Positions 47,520 through 56,091 of a stretch of 64,000 bases of DNA are shown here, piece after piece (positions within the stretch are counted from its first letter, which is position 1; every line of letters starts with the position of its first letter). The notes under the pieces are model-generated. The model was given only the letters and a program-made list of their open reading frames with translations. It searched no databases and was not told the origin of the DNA. The translations under genes were made by a program, and so were the position numbers. Source of the stretch: Cladocopium goreaui (lineage: Eukaryota; Sar; Dinophyceae; Suessiales; Symbiodiniaceae); NCBI GenBank assembly GCA_947184155.2, contig CAMXCT020001657.1, positions 437,574 to 501,573 of the forward strand, in the 5' to 3' direction.

Positions 47520-50500
47520 CTAAAGCTCGTGTGCACTCCCAAGCCGCTCGTGAATCTTATCGTTCACAAACTCAAAGCGATATGCGTCAACCCCTTCCAG
47601 CTTCTCAACCTCAGACGTTAAAGGATCCTGGATGATGGGATCAGATTTCTTGGTCCAAGATGGAGTCAAGCTAGAGCTAGCAACGCGTGACTAGAAGTCA
47701 AACAGAGTCAAGAACTGCACCACGAAGTGTTTTGTTGTGTTTTGTTTCTCTTCAGAGGCTGACCACCAGCATCTCTGTATGAGTAGCTGCAGGGGCAGTC
47801 AATCTCAATTAGTTTGTATGATTTTATCATAAATCCCTAACCTGATCTGTTGGGCTGTGAAATTGATGGTGTCACATAACGATCATTGATGGGTTCCGGT
47901 TGGAACTGTTTCCATGAAGCCAAGTTGCACCCATAAAATCGGATCCACCGAATGGTCGCTTGTTGGAAAGCCTCAATTCCCACTAACAGCTCATTAATCT
48001 CCAAGAACTGCCGAAAAGCATTGGACAAATGGACTTCGGAACCAATATGACCCATGGTTTTTGGACAACATCCAAGAGCGTCGGAGCTAGAATATGCTGG
48101 TTCTCTGAGTCGTTTGATCTCTGACTTCACTGCAGATATGTTCACCACTGGCAATTTCTCCAGATATGTAAACATCACTGTTAATATTCCATTCTATTCC
48201 CATTCTATCCCCATTCAGCAGGACTTAGGATTCTTTCCAAGCAGCTGTTCTCCGATATCACGAAGGCTCTTTCCATCCATCCCTAGGGCCTTCTCCAGAG
48301 TGTCCTGCCGAACCAATTGGACATACTGACTAAATCTGACTAATAGTTGAAGTATGTTGAAGTTGAGAATTTTCTGAAATGATGTGATCGGATCCCATCC
48401 TGGATATTCAACAATAATATTGACGCTCCACACCGAGCGACACCCTCCTCCTCGACCACTTTGGCCTGTGCAACCATGGTATTCAGCTCGCCTTGCCTCG
48501 CACAGGCGGGAACAATGGCACAGGTCGCTTCTACTTGTTTTAACTTGAGTCAATGGGATTTTATGGAGGTTTACTGGAGGACTTAATGGAGGTTTATTGG
48601 CTGTATTGGTGAAGATCAGATTAGGTATGGATACAGAATCCTCGCAAGCTTTCTTTCAACAAGCCTAACCTCGCCAGTGCTGGTTGTGTTCTGGTGAAAG
48701 AATGTTCAATAAAGGGACTTTCCTCTTTCGTCAGAACTTGTCTTTTTCCGCTGTCATTCCCTGCCACTGCATACGTTGCCCTGCCTATCGCCCTGCCAAA
48801 CCGTCTTCATGGGCTGCTGCTCCAGCACCTGACGACAGACCCTCGGACCCGCAGCTGTTTTGTAGGGCAGGAAGCCACACGACTTGAAGACATTTGCGGA
48901 ATGTCTCATCAGGTTGGATTGATTCCAAGATTCGAAAGCCATTCCAAGCTCTGAAATTGCTTTGGGACCTACTCATTTGAAACCTCTGTGGCTGAAAACA
49001 ATCGGAACAGTGGCCCAAAGTGCTTGAATGAGATCCTAATCTACTTCTGCTCAAATCTGGAGCCTTCCACCCGCGTTTACTTGACAACCTTTCAGCTTGA
49101 CAACTCCAGTTCTGCATGGCACCTTGTAGTTGTCTGGCATCGAGACCTGAACATCCAACTCTATCCCACGCTTCTCCAATCAAATCGTAATTAAGGAGCA
49201 AAATCATCCTCTCTACTTCACCAGGCTTGTTCGCAGACTTTTCGCAGCCCAAGCTCCAACTATTTTTTCACCAAAAATAAAAACCCCAGAAACTTGCTGA
49301 GGAGTTAGCCACCAGGTTAGCAGGTCATCGGCCATCGGGGGTTAGGTCGGGCCTTGAAGGCATCTGCCACAGTGTACTCCACGAAGCCACCGGACCAGCC
49401 CAAGGGATTCTTCAGCGCAAGTCCCGCGTGGGCCGCTTGCGGCAAGGCCAGCGGCAGAAGGCCGCCCAACTCAGCAATAAAAAACACGCGCTTCTCTTTT
49501 TGGGTTACAACATGCTACAACATGTTGCCACTTGTAATCCATTCAGAAGCCATATGATTTATATGTTTTTACAAATCCATGTGTGGAACATGTATAATGT
49601 GGGATTGTGACTAGCCCACTGGGACGGTTAAAGATTAGAGATGTTGGGATGCCACGTAAGAGGCATAGTCTCTCATCGGCGGTGACTGTCATGCCGAGCA
49701 ACCACCATCTCGCGGCGGGGGCCCGAAGCAGGTGCAGACAGGAAAACCAAACCTGTGCGGATGCGAGACTCCGCTGGAAGTATACATGGAATACATACTG
49801 AATATTGCTGGATCATGTTGGTACCTAAAAAGAGCACTGCAGAAGTTGGTTTAACATTGGAATTTCATGAAGTCCGACAAAGCAGGCGTTTTCCCTGCAT
49901 CCCAGGAGCTGTGCCACGTGGCCAATGCCAAAAGTGCAGCGGCCAGCAGCCGACTCTCCTTGTCCACGGGGCCACTCAAAGAAGAGACACAACAGCAATC
50001 TGAAATGTGGCAAAGGCATCCTTTCCAAACATCTCATTGAGATTTTTGAGATCATTAACTCATCCAAATGCATCAAGTACCACTGAAACTCGTTTCGGAA
50101 CCGAACACCACAGCTCCATCCTGTCGACCTGCAAGCACCATGGCACGCCGCTGCGAAAGCACGCAGCCACGGCCAGCCATGGCTATGTGACTGCAATGAT
50201 GTCTCAACGTCATGGTCAGCTCAAAGCTTCATGCCCATCATGTCCATCATGTCCATCATGTCCATCATGTCCCACCAAGCTGGGTGCGGTAGTGCCAGTT
50301 GTGCCACTCGATTTCAGAAAGCCAATATGGAAGTTCTGAGACGGTCTAAGACGCAGTATGATCAGTTCGAGATCTGCGACAGCTGATTCATTATGGTTGT
50401 AAACTTGCATGCAGTTGTCGCATGAGTCGCATGTCCTCTTTTCTGGTTTGACTCTTGAAAAGCTGCAGGTGACAAATATTATATATAATGTAGTGTATCT

Positions 50501-51142
50501 ATGTGTATGTTATGTTCATTTATTTTCCAGATAGTCTCATGTTTTTTATTCAGGTCTTGGTGAGAGCCCCATAGAGTTGGTCGTTTTGAGTCTATGACGA
50601 TTCAAGTTTGCGGCTGCGCCAGAGCCAATTCTAATGTCAACCATCAGCTGTTACACCTAAACCTGCATTTCTTGCCAGTCAAAACCCCAACTTTTTAGAC
50701 ACTCAATTTATGACTCGTTCATGTCCCACTATATTGCTGGTGAAAGCATGTCTTTTGGTTGCTACAAAGATGTCTTCTATGTAAACTTAAACCACATTTG
50801 TCGTTCCTTTCATAGCTGATGAAGTGCCACCAGCAAAAATATCCCTAGGTCCGCTGACTATCCCGCACTGTTGCTGGCTAACCTCCAATGTCTTCTGCCG
50901 TTTCATTCCCAATCATCAGTTTGTTTTTTACATAATCTCACCATGTCTGGCATAAAATCCTTCTCTCCACTGGGGAAAAATCATGTGAAATCCCATTGTT
51001 ACCCGCAGTTTTCCAACGGTTCAAACTGCTCAAACCCAGTGCTGCTGGTTCAACACCCAGCTGATCCCAGCCCACTAAGGTTCCCACCTCATCGGCCGAG
51101 GGCCTCTTCTTGGGATCTCGGTCCAAAAGCTGCCGGCAGAGC
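47520..51142 (-). CDS. 3' part of a spliced host gene with a protein-kinase exon
   Basis: The exon at 51142-51088 (AAG|G acceptor, GTGGGA donor) reads LCRQLLDRDPKKRPSADE, the subdomain XI signature that ends eukaryotic protein-kinase domains (invariant Arg in KRPS). Downstream minus-strand exons look real: about 48540-48400 (TCAIVPACARQGELN), 48330-48240 (RQDTLEKALGMDGKSL), 48150-47850 (EIKRLREPAYSSSDALG) and 47648-47520 (EVEKLEGVDAYRF, FVNDKIHERLG, stop TAG 47522-47520). Weaker ones lie at 50.1, 49.2 and 48.9 kb. The earlier kinase subdomains are not in the window between 51142 and the Copia element; they may lie beyond 64000 or be lost. Joining all these exons into one gene is an inference. 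Confidence 0.5.
50225..50275. repeat. Four copies of a 9-bp CATCATGTC repeat
   Basis: A short perfect minisatellite in an intron of the kinase-containing gene. Confidence 0.8.
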
Positions 51143-51149
51143 CTTCAGC

Positions 51150-51810
51150 GTTACAAGCGTTACTGTTTGACAGGCGAAACAGCCTAAAGACTACAGCAAG
51201 TGCACGCTTGTTTCTTGAGCCATAAGCACAGTATAGTATGGATGAATTAGGGTATATGTACAGTAGTATACATGAAAAACACCCCCCGCCGCCCGCAGAT
51301 TTCCGCGGAGGACGGAAGGCTAACCACGTACGCCAGAAGTGACCTGAGAGCGGACGGGTTGAAACAAGACATCACTGTACATGATTACCTACCATCTGTG
51401 CTATGTGGTCTCAGCTCGAATGCATGAGGCAAAATGAGAAAAGGTCGGATGCATTAACTTTTCAATCCATGGCAGGGCACGTGCTTGAAGAGACACAAAA
51501 GTGAAGTTGGCCTGGCTTCCGCCAAGGCATAGGAACATTACCATTCCTTTCAATTGCCTTTGGTTCGGAAACTACTGTATCAGGCTAACCTACACGGCAT
51601 CTGTACACGTGCAACTACCGCAGAGGATCGGATGCTGGTGTCAATCTCATTGAATAAATTGAGAAAAGTTTTTCAAGTTAATCAAGTTGGAATTTCAAGT
51701 TTTGGAAATGTGTGCAATTCGATTGAACTGAATGACCATGGGTCAGCTTTCATCCAATCGGCCAAACCTTCCGGTAGGCATAAAAAATCATGGCACAGGA
51801 TGTGAAACAT
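51150..51810 (-). other. Noncoding DNA downstream of the Copia polyprotein, probably including its 3' LTR
   Basis: No coding frame. It lies between the polyprotein stop and a host kinase exon, so the 3' LTR and insertion border should be here. The 5' LTR is outside the window, so the LTR cannot be delimited. No clear polypurine tract was seen. Confidence 0.4.
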
Positions 51811-54800
51811 CTACCAAGATTCAAACTCTACCGTCCCATCATTGTAGGTGCGCTTGAAGTGCGGCTGGCCGTTGATCTCGCAGTACTCCTCAGCAATCAC
51901 AACTGGTGCACGAGGCACCTGTCGTGGATGCTCTGTTGCAGGAGCTGATCCAGAGGCAGCTTGGGCAGAATCGCCAGCAGCTGGTGTTGTGTCAGGCACA
52001 GGCGTCGCTGTTGATGGTGGCCGCACTGGCTCCGGAGGAGCTGCCGAGGAGCTTGATGCTGTAGATCTTCCCCAAGGATCAGCAGTCCAACCTCGGCCAG
52101 AGTAGCCCTGATTCCAATTCCAGCTTTGCCATTGGGCCTGCCCTCCCGAGCGGCTTGAGTAAGATCCATACGAACCCCACTGTTGCCCTCGGTTCCATCC
52201 ACTGCGGCACTCAAAGGATTTGTGGCCATACTGACCGCACTTCCAGCATTCAATGGCCTGCTGAAAGATTGGTCGCTGTTGTTGACCATAGCCCTTGCCT
52301 TTGCCCTTGGCTGGCTTCTGAATCGGGTCAAAATGACGCCGGTATCCTTCTCGCCCTTCGCCAGTACCCGTCTTGGAGGATCTTGCCAATGGAAAATCAG
52401 CCACATCTGATGCAGTGGCTTCATCCACGAAGGAGTGTTCTTCACCCTTGATGTTATTGTATTGTTCCTTCCACTGCCTCTTCGCGAAATCGACGAGGTC
52501 GAAGAAACAATCTTGGGCTGACCCTTGATCCACAGGCATCATTGAGCCAGACCAACCAAATAACATCGGCGTGGGTTCCCCCCTCGCTTTCAGCAAGTCC
52601 GCAGCAAGAACAGCAAATTGTGGGAGTGTAAAAACTCGTGCATGATGTGCAACCATGGCTTCCTTTGTAACGTCCAACGGGAGTCGGATGTCTCTGTTGA
52701 AGTCTGGCATAAAAATCAAACGAGTGCTGACACCTGTTCCCAGCTGCTTTTCTCGCTTCTCTCGGGTACGGCCGACATCAGGGGCAATGCATTTTGCCAA
52801 GTCCTCCAAAAATTGGCAACAGTCGGGAGTGATCTGGCCGACCGCATTGTTGAACAAATAAAATGGGTCCTTCTCCATGCGGTCCTGGATCGACTTGAAG
52901 CCGAGCTTCGTGTATCTTCCCGCATGTGTCTGAGCAGCGTCCTTGAGATTTCCGAAATTGCTTCGTCCAGCTCGACGTTGATCTGCTCGGGTGCGGTCGG
53001 AGACTCGCTGAGCTCGAGGCTGCTTCTCAAAGTCGATTTTGTCCAGAGAAAATACCTTGTTGGTTTTCTTGGCCGAGATTTCCATCCGGCATACCTCTGT
53101 CGCAATTCTTCCATCCGACCAAGCAATCAGCCATTTGAAGCACGACTGACATTTGTGGGTGCCCTCAATGTTCTGTTCGCCGCAGAAGTGGCATCGGACC
53201 TGTTGCATCTCAATCTTTGAGCTGTAGATGTAATCCTCAGCATTTGTTGAGCGCTGGGCCTGCCCTCCCGGGCGGCTTCCTTTTCCCTTGCCTTTTCCCC
53301 GGCCCTTGCCTTTGCGAATGGTTTCGGCATTGGACAAGGCACCAAAGGAGGCCATCTTCAACGTCACTTTGTCCTCGAAGGGTCCTGAAGTTCCTTCACG
53401 TCGACGAAGAAGTGGGGGAAGCTCTTCTGGAGAGTCGGTCACCTGCATCTGGCCGGGTCGAATGGACTTGCCGCTCATGAGGTAGGCCTTCAAACTGTCC
53501 CTGGCGTTGGCATACGGGCTCTTTGACAGTGCTTCTCTCTTCGGAGTGTCCTGGTCCTTGTGGGTCTTCATTTTGTTGTTGTACCCCACACGCGTGATCT
53601 CATAGGGGCGATTCACCCAGGCAAACTCCCTGTTGACAGCATCATATGTGCAAATGATGTTCTCGTTGGAGATCCAGTCAGGGCTTATGATTGCTTCGTC
53701 TGTACGAAACAATCGGCAGCCGCTTTGGACGATGAGCTCGGTGTCAAAGGCAATGTAGTATTGCTTCCCGGCTCGCGTTCCCGCGAGCTTTCTGCCACCG
53801 ACCGAATCATCCCATGGATGTGACGCAATAAAGAAATTATGCGCCCTTCCTGTCCTTTGGGGCCAGCCACCTGGGATGAGACCATGTTCAACTATCTTGT
53901 CCATAGCGAGCCTGTCGCAGCTATGGTAGATAACCCTTGGAAGTGCAGCCAGCATCTCCGGCACAAGGTCTGGACGAAGGTTTGTCCTTGGCAACTTGGG
54001 CGTGTCGAGGTCGGCCTTGGTAAAGGTTGGATCCAAAGTAAACACTTCCTTCACCAGCGATGAAATTTTGGCATTTTCCACCACTGCACGGTTGTGTCCT
54101 TGGACAGCTCTGATGGCGACAACCTTCCATGGCAAACCCTTCCAGGTTGCATCAGGCAAATCGGGCTGAGCCACTTTCACCTGAAAGCGCCTGGTGTCAC
54201 TGTTGCGCACGATGGACAGGACCTCACTGATCTTCGGGTAGGAGACGTAGTGGGCCATCGTCTTCATCACCGCCTCGAAATCCATCGAAAGATCCATGGG
54301 ATCGATGTCTGGGCTGCGAGCACCATAGCTCAATGCGTGCCCCCGGAGAACATAAGATAACTTTGTGGAAAGAAATCTCAGTCGCCCTTGGCCGCAATAC
54401 TCCTTGGGAATCCTGTTGATCATGTCATTGGGGTCCAACCATACTGATCCCTCTTGGCGTTCCGTCGCTTCTTCCAATTTGCGAAGGGCTGCATCAGCTT
54501 CGACACTGAGTCGCGGCGCTTTCTGTCTGGGCTGCGCTTTTGACTCTGGTGCCTTTTGCTTTTCACTCTTCGGCATTTTCTTTTCGGCCGGCTTTCCAAC
54601 TGGCTTGTCAACCTCCACCTTCTTCTCGGTCTTGGTCAGGTCGACAATGGCAGTCTTGTCAGCAGGCTGTTCGGAAGAAGCAGAAGCCTCAGGAACTGCA
54701 GCATCAGTCGGCACACCCTCCCGGGCAGCATCAGCACCTTCCTTCTTCTCAGAGTCAACGTCCATGGCAGTGGCTTCAGATCCACCAACCTCGGTCCAAG

Positions 54801-56031
54801 TTGAGATCCTGGAAGAAGTCATGTCGCTGGGCTTGGATTCATCACCACCAACCACACTCCAAGTTGAAATCCTCGATGAAGTCATGTCTTCCCCTCCTTG
54901 GTCAGCCTTTGCGGGTGCATCTTTTGCAGCAGCAGGGTCATCGGCCGACGTTCCCGAAGGCTTTGCCTCAGCGGATGTGATCTCGATGATCTTGTTGAGA
55001 TCTTCAACCTCCTTGGCTCTTTCCTCCGAGATTTCATCTTCCTTGACCTTCTCGTCATGGGGATTGACAATGATCTTCTCATCAAGGATCACGTCCCACT
55101 CATCAAACTCGGGAACGACTTCAACATCATCATCGACATCAGTGTTCTCCGGATTGATCTCGATCGACTCAATGGTTGTAGTTGAGAAACCATCAGCAAC
55201 GGCCTGATTCAAATCTTCTTGAAGGTATTGTCGGGCCCTGACTTCTTCGGTTTCGTAGTCCTCGATCGAAGGGTCAATTGGGACGATGGAGCTGATCTCT
55301 TCATCAGTGAAAGCAGTGGGCATCGGCCTTCCCTCCCGGGTGGCTTCCTCGTTGGCCTCAAGAATTCCTGCATGGACCCACATGAGGATCTCCTCATCTG
55401 CCTCGTCGAAGACCTGGGCAGGGGTTGCCGTTTTCTTCTCGGTGGAGACGGCTTCCATGACTTCTTGAGTGCCGAGCAAAGCCAAACGAAACTGAACCAT
55501 CGTGGGGAAGAGATGGACCGCGGCCACACGATCTTGCTCGTTGCTGATGAACTCCTTCACAAAGTACTTGAGATCGTCCTGCTTCGACATGAGCTCAACG
55601 TATTTGAGGTGGAAGGTGATGGCTCCTCTCAAGAAACGATAAACCAGTTTCCGGTTAAATTGGTGGTCGTGCAGGTGGTAGTTGTCGTATTTCCCACCCT
55701 GAGCGAGCATAGTGGAGTTCACACATTGAATGCCACGCTCTGCCAGCCAATTGATGTGCTTGCCCATCTCACGGTTGTAAGATGGCGGCAATGAGTATCC
55801 GGAATGGTCACCGTTCCCGATGACTTGCACAGACATGACACGGGGGTCCTTGGAAATCTCAACCAGTCCTTCCAGTGATCGCTGCACCTTCTTGTACTGC
55901 TTGTCGACGTACTCGGCAGCGACCTTCCGGTCGGCTTCTGACTTCGTGAGATTGGATTGGTGAATCCATGTACACCCTTGGTATCCAAAGTCCCCGTGCA
56001 CATCGTTCCCCGCCCATCCGACGACGACCAT
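51811..56031 (-). CDS. Copia polyprotein, third segment: SGNH end, KptA/Tpt1-like domain, zinc knuckle
   Basis: 1406 codons in the same frame as the two segments upstream. Residues 1-135 complete the SGNH-like domain (VVVGWAGNDVHGD, block III GxND; DNYHLHDHQFNRK, the last catalytic His). About 230-545 is acidic, low-complexity. About 545-790 is KptA/Tpt1-like: an N-terminal winged-helix part (LSTKLSYVLRGHAL, IRAVQGHN), then an ADP-ribosyltransferase-type part (IYHSCDRLAMDKIVEHGL, GRAHNFFIAS, GTRAGKQYYIAFD, CRLFRTDEAIIS). Tpt1 removes the 2'-phosphate left at tRNA ligation junctions, using NAD+. Three arginines match the catalytic set, but the usual Arg-His pair reads Arg-Gly-His. Then come a GK-rich tract (~905), a C4 ribbon (RCHFCGEQ...CQSC) and CWKCGQYGHKSFEC near 1260. 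The first Met is only the first after the TGA, not a proven start. Confidence 0.8.
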   Translation of the reverse strand: MVVVGWAGNDVHGDFGYQGCTWIHQSNLTKSEADRKVAAEYVDKQYKKVQRSLEGLVEISKDPRVMSVQVIGNGDHSGYSLPPSYNREMGKHINWLAERGIQCVNSTMLAQGGKYDNYHLHDHQFNRKLVYRFLRGAITFHLKYVELMSKQDDLKYFVKEFISNEQDRVAAVHLFPTMVQFRLALLGTQEVMEAVSTEKKTATPAQVFDEADEEILMWVHAGILEANEEATREGRPMPTAFTDEEISSIVPIDPSIEDYETEEVRARQYLQEDLNQAVADGFSTTTIESIEINPENTDVDDDVEVVPEFDEWDVILDEKIIVNPHDEKVKEDEISEERAKEVEDLNKIIEITSAEAKPSGTSADDPAAAKDAPAKADQGGEDMTSSRISTWSVVGGDESKPSDMTSSRISTWTEVGGSEATAMDVDSEKKEGADAAREGVPTDAAVPEASASSEQPADKTAIVDLTKTEKKVEVDKPVGKPAEKKMPKSEKQKAPESKAQPRQKAPRLSVEADAALRKLEEATERQEGSVWLDPNDMINRIPKEYCGQGRLRFLSTKLSYVLRGHALSYGARSPDIDPMDLSMDFEAVMKTMAHYVSYPKISEVLSIVRNSDTRRFQVKVAQPDLPDATWKGLPWKVVAIRAVQGHNRAVVENAKISSLVKEVFTLDPTFTKADLDTPKLPRTNLRPDLVPEMLAALPRVIYHSCDRLAMDKIVEHGLIPGGWPQRTGRAHNFFIASHPWDDSVGGRKLAGTRAGKQYYIAFDTELIVQSGCRLFRTDEAIISPDWISNENIICTYDAVNREFAWVNRPYEITRVGYNNKMKTHKDQDTPKREALSKSPYANARDSLKAYLMSGKSIRPGQMQVTDSPEELPPLLRRREGTSGPFEDKVTLKMASFGALSNAETIRKGKGRGKGKGKGSRPGGQAQRSTNAEDYIYSSKIEMQQVRCHFCGEQNIEGTHKCQSCFKWLIAWSDGRIATEVCRMEISAKKTNKVFSLDKIDFEKQPRAQRVSDRTRADQRRAGRSNFGNLKDAAQTHAGRYTKLGFKSIQDRMEKDPFYLFNNAVGQITPDCCQFLEDLAKCIAPDVGRTREKREKQLGTGVSTRLIFMPDFNRDIRLPLDVTKEAMVAHHARVFTLPQFAVLAADLLKARGEPTPMLFGWSGSMMPVDQGSAQDCFFDLVDFAKRQWKEQYNNIKGEEHSFVDEATASDVADFPLARSSKTGTGEGREGYRRHFDPIQKPAKGKGKGYGQQQRPIFQQAIECWKCGQYGHKSFECRSGWNRGQQWGSYGSYSSRSGGQAQWQSWNWNQGYSGRGWTADPWGRSTASSSSAAPPEPVRPPSTATPVPDTTPAAGDSAQAASGSAPATEHPRQVPRAPVVIAEEYCEINGQPHFKRTYNDGTVEFESW

Positions 56032-56091
56032 GATCGGGAGTGTTGCTCTGTCAAGAAGGCGATTTTCTCGTTCGACCTTCTCAATCAGCTC

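Noticed and set aside
46804-47635. Plus-strand ORFs of 117-122 aa
   Set aside because: Their composition is poor, and the opposite strand reads better exon-like peptides with a stop at 47520.
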